NCBI GenBank assembly: GCA_045106955.1 | Contig: JBGCFO010000008.1 | Location: 1 to 57,027, forward strand | Direction: 5' to 3' | From: JBGCFO01 sp045106955 | Lineage (GTDB): Bacteria; Pseudomonadota; Alphaproteobacteria; Rickettsiales; Rickettsiaceae | DNA length: 57,027 bases | Part shown: positions 46,348 through 56,659 of the stretch, piece by piece | Layout: each line of letters begins with the position of its first letter | How positions within the stretch are numbered: the first letter of the stretch is position 1 | The notes under the pieces: generated by a model | The model's database searches: none | What the model saw: the letters and a program-made list of their open reading frames with translations, nothing else | What the model was told of the DNA's origin: nothing | Translations under genes and position numbers: made by a program

Positions 46348-47040
46348 TTACAAGATGGCAATATTATGCTTTAAATTGATAAGCTTAATATAACAATTGA
46401 TACTACAGTTTGACATAGAAATGCAACGTTTCGCTTTAGCGCCAAATTTGCTTTCCATAGAAATTAATTTTAAAAAATCACTTGTTTCTTTTGGCAAATA
46501 TTCTACCTTGACCTTTGCTACTCCGCTAGACTTGCAGTTAAGATATTCTGCTGCTTTAGCAGACAAATCAATAATTCTACCGCTGACAAATGGCCCACGA
46601 TCATTGATTAGAACTATTACTTGCTTTTTATTGGATAGATTTGTTACTTTAACTATACTCGGCATTGGTAGAGTTGTATGAGCAGCTGTTAAAGTATCAG
46701 CATTAAATATGTCGCCATTAGCAGTTGTGCGATTGTGAAATCCATCTGATTTGCCATACCAAGATGCAAGTCCCACTACATTATATTTACTATATTGCTT
46801 GGGTTTGTAAGTACGCGAAATGTGACGATTTTGATTGGGGAGCTTAGTCTTCATTTTATAAGGCTGGCCAATTTTATAATGACCTTTGTAACATATACTT
46901 CCCTTATCTTCCATAGATAATTGATGATAGCGATTAGGAGATTTTCTTGTCAAATGATGATCTTTATATGATAAATCACTGTTGATACTGCAGGCGGTTA
47001 AAGTTAAAATAATCGCTATATAAATAAAATTTTTATACAT
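46348..47040 (-). CDS. rlpA: RlpA-family septal lipoprotein (putative lytic transglycosylase)
   Basis: A 230-residue lipoprotein with lipobox LTAC (Cys17). A low-complexity linker leads to the double-psi beta-barrel domain (about 85-185) with GLASWYGKSDGFHNRTTANG, LTAAHTTLPMPSIVKVTNL, INDRGPF and RIIDLSAKAA. The domain is complete; the C-terminal SPOR domain of many RlpA proteins is absent. Homologues cleave denuded septal glycan strands. Follows the BON lipoprotein gene. Confidence 0.9.
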   Translation of the reverse strand: MYKNFIYIAIILTLTACSINSDLSYKDHHLTRKSPNRYHQLSMEDKGSICYKGHYKIGQPYKMKTKLPNQNRHISRTYKPKQYSKYNVVGLASWYGKSDGFHNRTTANGDIFNADTLTAAHTTLPMPSIVKVTNLSNKKQVIVLINDRGPFVSGRIIDLSAKAAEYLNCKSSGVAKVKVEYLPKETSDFLKLISMESKFGAKAKRCISMSNCSINCYIKLINLKHNIAIL

Positions 47041-47067
47041 ATGATGTAAATACAGTCTTATGATTAT

Positions 47068-47667
47068 CTAGTCTGTGCTTTGATTTTTAATTTTTACATG
47101 ACTTACCACTGATTTTACCTTTCTTATTTTAGATGCAATTTCAGCAACTTTTTTTACTTCTTCTTCATTTTGCGCTAATCCAAAAATATATACCACATCA
47201 TCCTTAGTAATGATATTATAATTAATGGATTTGATTTTATTTGTCATAATTCTCGTTCTGATTTGAGAGGTAATCATTGCATCTCGTGTATATTGAGCAA
47301 TATCAATATCACGCTCTTCACTTTTTATCTGCAACTCATCTATTACTTCTGATACTCCACGAATATTCCATGCAATTTCTATAGCGTCTAAAACATCTTG
47401 TTGACTTGATACCAAGCCAATATACAATACACGACCAGAATTTACAGAAACAGTTATTTTAGAATATAATTTTTTAAAGCCGCGCTTAATAAATGCAGCT
47501 TTAATTTTTGTTGCAATAATATTATCATCTAATATTTGACCAGTTGTTTGATCTTGTGAAAATTTTGCAGTCGACACTGTAGCAGCCGTAATAACAGCTG
47601 GGATACAACCAGTAAGTAGCATCAACAATGCAAAACATGCAATCATCACGGTAAATCTTTTGCTCAT
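47068..47667 (-). CDS. BON-domain lipoprotein
   Basis: A 199-residue lipoprotein with lipobox LTGC (Cys21) followed by two BON domains (about 45-115 and 120-195; KITVSVNSGRVLYIGLV and YNIITKDDVVYIFGLA). This is the DolP/OsmY-like layout, an outer-membrane stability factor that binds anionic phospholipids. Co-directional with the HAD hydrolase gene upstream and rlpA downstream. Confidence 0.88.
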   Translation of the reverse strand: MSKRFTVMIACFALLMLLTGCIPAVITAATVSTAKFSQDQTTGQILDDNIIATKIKAAFIKRGFKKLYSKITVSVNSGRVLYIGLVSSQQDVLDAIEIAWNIRGVSEVIDELQIKSEERDIDIAQYTRDAMITSQIRTRIMTNKIKSINYNIITKDDVVYIFGLAQNEEEVKKVAEIASKIRKVKSVVSHVKIKNQSTD

Positions 47668-47697
47668 TATAACGATATTATGTTTAGTACATTTCTG

Positions 47698-48561
47698 TTA
47701 ATTTAAACTTGTTACAAATGTTGGAGATGTGTTAATCGAGTCAAATGCAACTTTTTCTATATTAAGTAACTTTTTAGACATTATATCATATTTTTTGTGC
47801 AATTTATATGCATTGCCAGTTAAAACAAGCGCAGAATCTATTGAACATCTACTAGCGCCTAATATATCAGTTTCTAAAGTATCTCCAATCATCAATACAC
47901 GATTCAATGGGACGTATTTACAATATCCTAATGCATACTGAAATATCTCTGTTTCAGGCTTTCCAGTGTATATTACCTTTCCTCCATAATTTTCTATTTT
48001 TTTTGCAAAATATCCAGCGCAGTGCCTAGTAATATTACCAATTGGTATTGTATAATCTGGATTTGTGCAAAGATTGATTGTATTTAGAGACGCTATTGTT
48101 TTTAACAAATCATCAAATTCTTCTAAATCCTCAAACTCATCTCGAAATATACTTAATACTACTATATTAGCCTCATGAACATTTTCAGTGATAGTGCATT
48201 TTAAATCATATGATAATAAGTCGTGGTTACGATCTGCTCCTATATGAAATACTACCGGATTATCAATATTAAATCGCTCTTTTGAATTGGCAATCATCAA
48301 TCTTGATATGAGGCCTGAAGTAATCACGAATTCTGGTTTATCAATGTTAATCCCCCATCTGCAAATTTGATCATATGATACAATATTTGGTCTGGGCGCA
48401 TTTGAAATAAACATGACTTGCTTATCTTTTTCTATAATCTTATTAATTGTACTTACTACTTCTGGATATAACCTTTTACCCTCTACAATTACACCCCAAA
48501 GATCAAATAAAAATACATCATAATAATCTAAACTAGATAAAATATTTCTAAACTTGAGCAT
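47698..48561 (-). CDS. HAD-superfamily hydrolase, class IIA (TIGR01459-like)
   Basis: A 287-residue HAD phosphatase with motif I in FLFDLWGVIVEG (nucleophile Asp20), motif II in FISNAPRP and motif IV in MIGDTLETDILGA. The DLWGV form, with Trp where many HAD enzymes have the second Asp, is seen in the alphaproteobacterial TIGR01459 subfamily (from memory). Substrate unknown. Lies between cydB and the BON lipoprotein gene. Confidence 0.86.
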   Translation of the reverse strand: MLKFRNILSSLDYYDVFLFDLWGVIVEGKRLYPEVVSTINKIIEKDKQVMFISNAPRPNIVSYDQICRWGINIDKPEFVITSGLISRLMIANSKERFNIDNPVVFHIGADRNHDLLSYDLKCTITENVHEANIVVLSIFRDEFEDLEEFDDLLKTIASLNTINLCTNPDYTIPIGNITRHCAGYFAKKIENYGGKVIYTGKPETEIFQYALGYCKYVPLNRVLMIGDTLETDILGASRCSIDSALVLTGNAYKLHKKYDIMSKKLLNIEKVAFDSINTSPTFVTSLN

Positions 48562-48595
48562 ATTATTTTATTTCCTTAGCTTTGTGTTTTTATTT

Positions 48596-49603
48596 TTAAT
48601 ATGATAATTTTTCGACTTTTCCATAAAAAACTCTATATACAAATATTGTATATATTATAATACAAGGTAATACAACAGCTACTCCAGCTAACACAATTAG
48701 TAAAGACTTAGTATTTCCAAATGCTTGATATATATCCATTTGATCTGGGATAATGTAAGGAAAAAAACTATAAGCTAAACTAATGAAGCCAAAAATGAAT
48801 ATTAGTACTGCGCCAAAAAAAGGTATATGACAATATTTGTCCTGTCCGCTCATTATTAAAGATAAAAAATGTCGAATTAAATATAGTGCTAAGATTATGC
48901 ATATTGGTATAATAGGTAGCAAAATAACATGAGGTAAGCTAAACCATTTATCAAAGATTCTATCACTTACCAATGGGGATACAATAGACGCACAAAGCAA
49001 TCCAAATAAGCTAATCCACAAAGATTTTTTCATCCATTGGATTGATTTTAATTGCATTTCATCGCTAGTTTTAATGATCAACCATCCAGCTCCTAGCATT
49101 GAGTAAGCTGCTGATAAAAACAAGCCAGATACCAAACTAAATACAATACTCACAACACTCCACTCTAGGCCCATTATATAAAATCCTAGCATATAACCTT
49201 GGGAAAGAGCTACTAATAAAGAGCTAATAGAAAATATCATCGTGATATGTTTTTGATATTTAGGAATCTTGTCTCGAAAGTCAAATGCTGCTCCACGTAA
49301 AATTAATCCGCCAAGCATTATCCCTGTAGGTATATATAATTTCTCAAAAATAAACCCCTGCGCATTAGGAAATGCAACCATGAGAACTCCGGCCGCAAGA
49401 ACAAGCCAAGTTTCATTAGCATCCCAAAATGGCTTAATAGAGGCAAGCATAATGTCTTGATGTTCTTTATCTGTAAAATTCAATAACATCCCAACACCAA
49501 GATCATATCCATCTAATACAACATACGCAAAGACAACAAATCCTATTATAAAGACAAATATTATGGGTAGATATGATGTTATACTAGCAATTATAAAATC
49601 CAT
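48596..49603 (-). CDS. cydB: Cytochrome bd ubiquinol oxidase subunit II
   Basis: A 335-residue integral membrane protein with about eight helices. Recognised from VVLDGYDLGVGMLL, PFWDANETWLVLAAGVLMVAFP and GLILRGAAFDFRDK. It partners CydA. It follows cydA by 11 bases. CydX was not seen. Confidence 0.95.
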   Translation of the reverse strand: MDFIIASITSYLPIIFVFIIGFVVFAYVVLDGYDLGVGMLLNFTDKEHQDIMLASIKPFWDANETWLVLAAGVLMVAFPNAQGFIFEKLYIPTGIMLGGLILRGAAFDFRDKIPKYQKHITMIFSISSLLVALSQGYMLGFYIMGLEWSVVSIVFSLVSGLFLSAAYSMLGAGWLIIKTSDEMQLKSIQWMKKSLWISLFGLLCASIVSPLVSDRIFDKWFSLPHVILLPIIPICIILALYLIRHFLSLIMSGQDKYCHIPFFGAVLIFIFGFISLAYSFFPYIIPDQMDIYQAFGNTKSLLIVLAGVAVVLPCIIIYTIFVYRVFYGKVEKLSY

Positions 49604-49614
49604 ATTAATTCACC

Positions 49615-50943
49615 TCAGTTTCTTTCTTTTGTTATTGTATTGTTTTGTTGGGCTTTCTTCTTAGACAAGAAGAACACCATAAATACAAATAATATAGTTA
49701 AAAATATATATAGCGCTAAATACATTATTAGTATGCTAGCTACATTCTCTTTTGGGCTATTAGTGACAACCTCAAATATCTCAATGACATTGTATATTAT
49801 ATATGGCTGCCTACCTATTTCAGTTACATACCAACCAGCTACCGTTGATATCCAACCACTAAATGACATTAATGTTAATATTATCAAAATGACTCTCGAT
49901 AAATTCTTCTTACGTAATATTTGTACGCATGTTGTCCAAGAAACGATCAGCATTAAAAGTCCAACTCCAACCATGATGCGAAAAGACCAAAACACAGGAA
50001 AGACCGGTGGAATTTTATCTCCAAATTCATTTAAGCCTGTAAGCTCAGCGTTTGGATCATGCTTTAATATTAAACTTGCGCCTCTTGGAATGGAGATTTC
50101 AAACAAGTTTTTACGAGCAGCCTGATCTGGAATTGCAAATAATATTAAAGGCACATCTTTTGCCGTTTCCCATATAGCTTCAATTGCAGCTATTTTAGCT
50201 GGTTGATGTTTTAATGTGTTACGACCATGTGCATCTCCTATAAACATTTGTATAGGAATTACTATAGCAGCAATAAATATGGTAATTTTTAGAGCGCTAA
50301 ACACAGATTTGGATTTATCTCCTTGAAGCATTCTATAAGCTGAAATCCCAGCTATTAAAAAAGATGCTGTTAACAATGATGCAAGGAGCATATGACTAAT
50401 TCTATAAGGCATAGATGGATTAAACAATATTTCACACCAATTAACAGCGTGTATTTTATTGTCGATATATTCGTAACCCGATGGAGTTTGCATCCAAGAA
50501 TTTAATATTAAAATCCAAAACGCTGATAAAGTAGTGCCTAAAGCAACTAAAAATATTGATATATTATACACATAATTTGGAACACGCTTTTGACCAAAAA
50601 GCATTACACCTAAAAATGTTGCTTCTAAAAAAAATGCAGTTAGCACTTCATAAGATAATAATGGCCCTGCGACTGAATCTGCTCTTTCCATAAAACCTGG
50701 CCAATTAATGCCAAATTGAAATGGCATCGTTACACCGCTAACTATACCTAATACAAAGCATAATGCAAAAATTTTTATCCAAAAACGATAAATATCCATC
50801 CATTTTGGATCTTGGGTATAATCATATAATATTTTAAACATCAGCAATAACCAGCATAATGCAATATTGATTGTTGGAAACAATATGTGAAATGTAATAG
50901 TTGCTGCAAATTGTATTCTAGCTAAAATCAGTGTATCTATCAT
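49615..50943 (-). CDS. cydA: Cytochrome bd ubiquinol oxidase subunit I
   Basis: A 442-residue CydA binding hemes b558, b595 and d. Seen: RIQFAATITFHILFPTINIAL (His ligand), QFGINWPGF, FLEATFLGVMLFG, the quinol region HQPAKIAAIEA and GWYVTEIGRQPYIIYN (the usual GRQPW reads GRQPY). It is short compared with E. coli CydA (522), consistent with the short-Q-loop (CIO-like) class. First gene of cydAB, divergent from the giant gene. Confidence 0.95.
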   Translation of the reverse strand: MIDTLILARIQFAATITFHILFPTINIALCWLLLMFKILYDYTQDPKWMDIYRFWIKIFALCFVLGIVSGVTMPFQFGINWPGFMERADSVAGPLLSYEVLTAFFLEATFLGVMLFGQKRVPNYVYNISIFLVALGTTLSAFWILILNSWMQTPSGYEYIDNKIHAVNWCEILFNPSMPYRISHMLLASLLTASFLIAGISAYRMLQGDKSKSVFSALKITIFIAAIVIPIQMFIGDAHGRNTLKHQPAKIAAIEAIWETAKDVPLILFAIPDQAARKNLFEISIPRGASLILKHDPNAELTGLNEFGDKIPPVFPVFWSFRIMVGVGLLMLIVSWTTCVQILRKKNLSRVILIILTLMSFSGWISTVAGWYVTEIGRQPYIIYNVIEIFEVVTNSPKENVASILIMYLALYIFLTILFVFMVFFLSKKKAQQNNTITKERN

Positions 50944-51105
50944 ATTTGATATAAAACTTGGTACTATAATTTAAGACAATTACATAAAAATTATATATAA
51001 CGAATTTAATAAATTCTATTGATCCATCATTTTTAATGAATATGTAAAATATAAACGATGCATAAATACTTTAATAAAACCATTGAAAAATAAGTTGATG
51101 TTTAA

Positions 51106-51131
51106 ATAGGAATAAGTGCTTTTCTTCCTAT
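51106..51131. promoter_or_regulatory. Short inverted repeat upstream of the giant gene
   Basis: A 7-bp inverted repeat (51106-51112 ATAGGAA; 51125-51131 TTCCTAT) with a 12-base spacer, 56 bases before the start codon and between two divergent operons. It could be an operator, but repeats this short occur by chance in AT-rich DNA. Confidence 0.25.
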
Positions 51132-51186
51132 AGATTTCTGTTTTATTATTTTTATAACTAATCATTGATACTTGTAGGAGAATAAA

Positions 51187-54100
51187 ATGAATTTTTACGA
51201 AATATTTGATATAGAAGACTTAACTCAAACTTTAAGCAAATTGCATGATGAAAGAATAACTTTATCCGATCGCAACCCAGAAACTGCAAACACTTATTTT
51301 CAAGATTTAATGAGCTCTTATTTCGCCATTAATCCAAATACCAATTTAACAGAAATTTTAGACTGTATTGTTAAATCTCAAATGCAATTTAATATTTCAA
51401 ATGATCAATTACAGAATTTATTTCATCATTTTAGTATCCCTGAAAGAATCAAAAAGATCGAAGATCTTGTTAAAATATTATCAGATAGTTTTGGATTAAA
51501 TACTGATAGCCAAATTCATCCAGGACAGAAAATCGCACAAACATTAATACAACAATCCTCTTATCTTAGATTAGAAAAAACATTAAAATTCCTGCATGAA
51601 CAAAGATTACTTCATAAGCAATTTCCAAATCAGGATAACGCCTTACCATCATTAAACTCATCTATCATTTGGAATATCAGCACCAATATATCTGGCATTT
51701 CTCAACTAAAAAAAATAATCTCCATATTTAAAGAAGAATATGCATTAGAAGGTTTAGCGCATCAAATGCTACATAATCAAAAATTGCAAGATAGTGATAT
51801 CTTAAAAGCCTTTTCTTCTAAAGGGGTAAGATTAAATCTTAGTAAACCAATTCAATTTAATCAAAAACTTACAGAAGTAATTGTAAGAAAGAATTTTTGT
51901 GGTCCAGAGTTGGTAAAACTAGTAAAAGCCGTGGGTAAGCATGATATAAATTGGCAGGAGCCTATAAATGAAGCAAGAGTTCCTAACAGAAGTTTCATAG
52001 AATATCTTTTTGATAAAAGTTACACCAGGCAGGTTACAATCTTTGAATTGCTTAACGCTCTTATTAAAAATAGAGTTGATTTAATGTCTGCAGATCAAAA
52101 TGGTATAACCATATTTTCATTGATAACCAATAGACTTGATTATGAGAATAAGGATAACAAATATTTTGTAAAAAAATTTACAACTGCAGGCATTACTTTA
52201 CAAGATATTTTATCATCTGAGGTAGCGCGTAAGATGCCGATGCATGAAATATTATCAGTTTATAAGGACGTTCTGGTTAAAGTAGATTTTAATTCTCCGT
52301 GTAAAGAATTAGTCAATATTTATACAGGATTGAATAATTTGAGAGAAGTTCCGGCTACCGAATTTTTCTTGCCAACCTTATTGCAAAGAATATTTTGCAA
52401 TATAAATGGTAAAAGAAGTTTAGACAAAACTTTAAAATTATTAGCTTTCAATGAAAATATCGACTGGAGCCAAAACCTTAATAATAGAAGCATATTAGAT
52501 AAAATCTCTCAATATTATTGTCAATACAACATTGTTAAAATACTTTCTATTGCGAAAGAATATGGCCTTCTCTTTAATCTAGACAGTAGTGTGTTAATTC
52601 AGTCAGTATTTATGACAAAAGCAGACAGCCAAAACATCCAAGAATTGATTAAAGCAATAGAAAAATTAGGTTTTAAAATAAATCTTCCATTAATGACTAT
52701 TGTATTCGCTAATAATAATGGCATTTCATTATCAGAGGCTGCAAATGTGATAATGCCAGAAGGGCAATTATCAGAATCAACATCATTGAATATTAAACAA
52801 GAAGACTTGCCAATAGTACAAAAAGTGATAACACGACCAATTGTCACTGAATTGGAAATAAGTCAAACAATGCATCTTTTAGAGGAGATGAAATTTGTCC
52901 AATGGAATGATCTTCTTAAAAATCGCAATCCATTTTTCTTAGAGGTATTAAATAATTTTCTTAACCTAGCTCACGTAAGCGTCTTCCTTAAAAGTGCTGC
53001 TCCACATTGTGATTTTTCTCTTACAGGTGTATTTGACAATAGTTTTGGAGATATGATACGCACAAAAATAATGAGTAATGGTATTGGAGTTGGTCAGATT
53101 GCACAACAACTAATACCATTTAATATAGATTGGAATAAAGAAGTGCCTAAATTTTATATGCATCGTTTAAATATGAGTTTAACTCAATTTTTAAAAATGT
53201 TAGGACCAGAAAGAATTGACCTCTTAAAGGAAGTTAATTGCACAACCCTAGTTGAACATTTGATACGAATAGTAGATATATATTCAAATTTTGATAACCT
53301 CAAAGAGTTAGTTTGTATATGCAAAGAAATTTTTAATTTTGACCTAACTACAGCTAAAATTGGATCTAGTGAAGAACATTTTACAATCTTTTTAAATTTA
53401 GCATATCAGAAACTTGAAGAGCTTGAATCTCGTATTGCACCAATCAATTGGGGTCAGCGAAATATTTATGGTACTACCGTCGCCATAAAATTAATAGAAG
53501 GATTAATTGGCTTGCCATCAATGGTAGAAAATTTTAAATATATTAAAAAGCATATTGATTTAAGATATAAAAAAAATGATCTAGGCCTCGATTTGGTATG
53601 GACGTTCTTTTATCCGACTTTATCTAATTATTATAATCGTACTGATTATATTTTAGAACAAATAGTAGAAGTATTGGATCATTGCAAAAATCAACAAGGG
53701 CTACCATTGATAAATGTTAATTCAAAATACAACGAAATTAGACCGATAGATTTATTGCAAAAAATGTTTAAGATATGGCCAAATCATACTACAATAATTC
53801 ATGCTCTTCGTGCACTAGGATCTGTAGAATCTGTAACGCCAATTTTGCTTGATGAGAATGAAGCTGTTGGCAAAATAGATTTAAGCAATGATCGTTTAGA
53901 TTGCTATGAACCTAACAAAAAGAATGCTCCACTTATTTTGGAGGTAATGCATAAAAAATATCAATTAACTAGAGATCAAATTGATGAAGCAATATTTGAT
54001 TTTAAAACTAGAGATTTTGGTAGTTGGAGAAATGCAAATATGATAATCTATCAATCTTTAACAATAGAGCAGGTAATAACTCATATAGAATCCAGAGGAA

Positions 54101-55284
54101 ATGTAAATGATCGTTCTATTTCATGGAATTGGAAAAGAGTTATAGGAACAATAATTCATATTGTTACAACAAGCCATGATGATTTCTTGCTTAGTTCATT
54201 AATTAATTGTCTTTCTGAATTATCAATGTGTCAACTTGGACAATTATTAAATATCCTTTATATTGTACAAGATAAAATATTAGAAGATGAGCAGCAATTG
54301 GATTACACGCAAATAGATTTTGACGAGTTTATGTATATATGGAACGATATTATGAAAAACATAAATTATAATTTTAGAAGTGATTCTTCAAAAATTTTAT
54401 CAAAATGGTATTTTGAAACTTATGGCGACGCAATTCCTCCTGAATCTTGGTCTAGTGAAACTTTAGCCATTAGAGGCATGTTAAATTTGTTTTTTGCAGA
54501 ATGGTTGAAATCGCAAAATAAATTACCCATTAACAGTTACCATTTTACTGTTGGGCTTAATGAATGGGGGCTGAATCATCTTCTGCCTAAAATTTTTCCT
54601 GATAATACACTAACGCAATGCCATTTATTTGATCAATGCAAGGGTATGCTCATTGACGGAATCAAAACTAGAACATTTGAATTTTTCCATAAAGCAGTCA
54701 ATAGCTCAGTAAGCGAGATGGAAGTTTTATTTGAAAACATAGCATATAATCCATTATATTTTTATGGAATGTTTCAATTTTCAATTGATAATCCTTCATC
54801 TGTACAATCATACTGCGCTCGATGCAAGAAAGATTCGCAAGAAAAATACATAAAATTTTTAGAATTACTTGTTACCTCAGGCTGCCAGATTGGCAAGCAA
54901 TCTATGGAATTCGCTTCTAATGCTTTAGTAGATGATTTAATAGAAGCTCCTCAAGAAAATTTAGCTTACATTGCTACTATAATGAATTTTTCCTGCGTTT
55001 CAGTTTCTAAAATTGCCTCATTAGTAAGCAATTATAATTCTGAAGCCCTTATAGCTGGGCTAACAAAAAACCCCACATTCAAATCATCAAGGTGGATTGA
55101 AACAATAGATGATAACAAACATACTTTACTATCTTTAATTGCTCATATTGACAATATGACTTATCAAAAATATGCAACCACTTTACATGCAACGCACGCT
55201 CAAGTTTGGAATCCTTGGATTCATCATCAATTCGCAATAGGGCAGGTAGATCAAGTAGATAGCAAATTCGGCGACTTAATCTAA
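51187..55284 (+). CDS. Giant 1365-residue protein of unknown function
   Basis: A single uninterrupted frame of 1365 codons with an excellent ribosome site (TAGGAG, 51176-51181) before the ATG. No signal peptide or membrane segment is visible, so it is a soluble, cytoplasmic or T4SS-secreted type protein. It is rich in Leu, Ile, Asn and Lys and looks almost entirely helical. Loosely repeated segments begin with Ile/Val-x-Trp near residues 255 (INWQ), 426 (IDWS), 572 (VQWN), 648 (IDWN) and 754 (INWG), each followed by Asn/Arg-rich turns and a helical hairpin, vaguely ankyrin-like. I recognise no catalytic motif. Codon use and AT content match its neighbours. It lies between divergent cydAB and an IS cluster. 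Confidence 0.9.
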   Translation: MNFYEIFDIEDLTQTLSKLHDERITLSDRNPETANTYFQDLMSSYFAINPNTNLTEILDCIVKSQMQFNISNDQLQNLFHHFSIPERIKKIEDLVKILSDSFGLNTDSQIHPGQKIAQTLIQQSSYLRLEKTLKFLHEQRLLHKQFPNQDNALPSLNSSIIWNISTNISGISQLKKIISIFKEEYALEGLAHQMLHNQKLQDSDILKAFSSKGVRLNLSKPIQFNQKLTEVIVRKNFCGPELVKLVKAVGKHDINWQEPINEARVPNRSFIEYLFDKSYTRQVTIFELLNALIKNRVDLMSADQNGITIFSLITNRLDYENKDNKYFVKKFTTAGITLQDILSSEVARKMPMHEILSVYKDVLVKVDFNSPCKELVNIYTGLNNLREVPATEFFLPTLLQRIFCNINGKRSLDKTLKLLAFNENIDWSQNLNNRSILDKISQYYCQYNIVKILSIAKEYGLLFNLDSSVLIQSVFMTKADSQNIQELIKAIEKLGFKINLPLMTIVFANNNGISLSEAANVIMPEGQLSESTSLNIKQEDLPIVQKVITRPIVTELEISQTMHLLEEMKFVQWNDLLKNRNPFFLEVLNNFLNLAHVSVFLKSAAPHCDFSLTGVFDNSFGDMIRTKIMSNGIGVGQIAQQLIPFNIDWNKEVPKFYMHRLNMSLTQFLKMLGPERIDLLKEVNCTTLVEHLIRIVDIYSNFDNLKELVCICKEIFNFDLTTAKIGSSEEHFTIFLNLAYQKLEELESRIAPINWGQRNIYGTTVAIKLIEGLIGLPSMVENFKYIKKHIDLRYKKNDLGLDLVWTFFYPTLSNYYNRTDYILEQIVEVLDHCKNQQGLPLINVNSKYNEIRPIDLLQKMFKIWPNHTTIIHALRALGSVESVTPILLDENEAVGKIDLSNDRLDCYEPNKKNAPLILEVMHKKYQLTRDQIDEAIFDFKTRDFGSWRNANMIIYQSLTIEQVITHIESRGNVNDRSISWNWKRVIGTIIHIVTTSHDDFLLSSLINCLSELSMCQLGQLLNILYIVQDKILEDEQQLDYTQIDFDEFMYIWNDIMKNINYNFRSDSSKILSKWYFETYGDAIPPESWSSETLAIRGMLNLFFAEWLKSQNKLPINSYHFTVGLNEWGLNHLLPKIFPDNTLTQCHLFDQCKGMLIDGIKTRTFEFFHKAVNSSVSEMEVLFENIAYNPLYFYGMFQFSIDNPSSVQSYCARCKKDSQEKYIKFLELLVTSGCQIGKQSMEFASNALVDDLIEAPQENLAYIATIMNFSCVSVSKIASLVSNYNSEALIAGLTKNPTFKSSRWIETIDDNKHTLLSLIAHIDNMTYQKYATTLHATHAQVWNPWIHHQFAIGQVDQVDSKFGDLI

Positions 55285-55640
55285 CCTACTCTACAAATGA
55301 TTTGTTGCGCATTAATGAAAATCTTAGTGCATTGAATCAATTGTGCTTTATAATTACCAAGAATAGAATCTTGTTCAGTATCTGCAAGGCATTGATTCAA
55401 TATACCGAATATCTCCCTTGAATTAGGCGCTTTGCCTACCTGCGACGTATAATACGAAAGGAACCCCTATTCTACTTCAGAATAGTTAGAGAAGGTATTG
55501 GACTGGCTTTCATCATTGTTTGAAAAATGTATTTTTAGATTGTCGTTACGACTATAAATTTCTCTACTCAAATCCAACAACATTTGCAAAGCTTCTGGTA
55601 TAAAACTAGTAATTAACCCCAGTTTCGTATTAGAAAACTA
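55281..55640 (-). pseudogene. Broken ORF truncated by the IS5 copy
   Basis: One minus-strand frame runs about 115 codons from near the IS5 boundary to a TAG at 55281-55283, read as FSNTKLGLITSFIPEALQ ... IFGILNQCLADTEQD ... QIICRVG. It contains a single in-frame TAG (in EVE*GFLS, about 55470) and a further TAG just before its 5' end. The 5' part is cut where the IS5 sequence begins (55649-55653). Its stop overlaps the giant gene's stop. The frame looks like real coding sequence but I recognise no family. Confidence 0.5.
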
Positions 55641-55757
55641 AAAACATACTAGGTTCTGTTGACATAAGGAATTATTATATAGAAAAAAGTATAAAAAGCG
55701 GATAGTTTCTAAATTGAACAAAACAAGAAACTACCCTATGAATCATTATCATATATA

Positions 55758-56659
55758 GCTAAATCGATTTAAAATAGTTACATCATATATTGTTGAAATA
55801 AAGTGTCAATATCACATCTATACTTTCTTCTCCTAGATTTAGCTTGAGACCATTTTTGCTCAATAGGATTCAAATCAGGAGAATAAGCTGGTAAATATTC
55901 TAATTTATGCCCAGCTTTCTTTATCATCTCAAAAAGATAAGAGCTTTTATGAAATTTAGCATTATCCATTACAAGTATGGAATTTTGAGGAAGTTTAGGT
56001 ATTAAATCTTTTTCAATCCAATGATTAAAGAAGTGGTATTAACATTGCATTCGAAAAGGCTGACTGTTAATAAATTGTTTCCTATTAACGCTCCTATTAC
56101 ATTTGTTCTTTTACTTGGATGCCAATCATGTATATCATGACATCTTTTACCTTGTTGTGAGTAGCTATGAGTTCTAGAAATACTATGTACAAAACTACTT
56201 TCATCTATTGGAATAATAATATAGCCTTTTGCTTGGTAGTCTGTAATTTTTTTTTCTAAATTCTTGCCTCTCTTCTTCGTTGGCCTTTGGATGTTTTAAA
56301 GTTTTTTTTATATGTGACCTTAAGACGCTTAAGAGCGCTATGTATAGCTGATTGACTTACATTTAGACGTTCAGCTCTTTCATATTGATATGCATCGCTA
56401 TATTGAGCAATGTCTGCTTGTAATTGTTGCATATCTATTTTTATTGCTGGCTTTGCTCTATGTTTCCTAGGGAGTAAAGTTTTGGTCCATAAAAACACTG
56501 TATTTTTACTTATAGCAAATCTTTTAGATACTGAGGCAAGGCTTAATCTTTCTTTTTCCTTTATTAATAATACTTTTTTTCTAAAATGTACTGAATACGT
56601 CATCATTTCAATTAATAGTGATAATCTTTAATATTATAACTATTTTAAATCGATTTAGC
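55758..56659 (-). mobile_element. IS630-family element nested in the IS5 remnant
   Basis: 902 bp bounded by inverted repeats starting GCTAAATCGATTTAAAATAG at 55758 and its complement ending at 56659. TA dinucleotides flank it on both sides (55756-55757, 56660-56661), the target duplication of IS630/Tc1-type elements. Its transposase is split over three frames. Confidence 0.88.
55778..56606 (-). pseudogene. IS630-family transposase, split by two frameshifts
   Basis: Three minus-strand segments together make one transposase. The N-terminal helix-turn-helix part is 56606-56256 (MMTYSVHFRKKVLLI ... RRREARI). The middle part, in the -1 frame, starts around 56270 and holds PIDESSFVHSISRTHSYS and HDWHPSKRTNVIGAL. 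A second shift near 56030 leads to the end FNHWIEKDLIPKLPQNS-VMDNAKFHKS ... SPDLNPIEQKWSQAKSR (to 55778), with the terminal D and E of the DDE triad. One shift might be programmed; two make loss of function more likely. Confidence 0.8.

Noticed and set aside
56250..56320. Programmed -1 frameshift at the A-run followed by C (AAAAAAAAC) in the IS630 first ORF
   Set aside because: Slipping -1 at this site meets a TAA two codons later, so it cannot join the middle ORF; the join must occur farther on, and a second shift is needed anyway.
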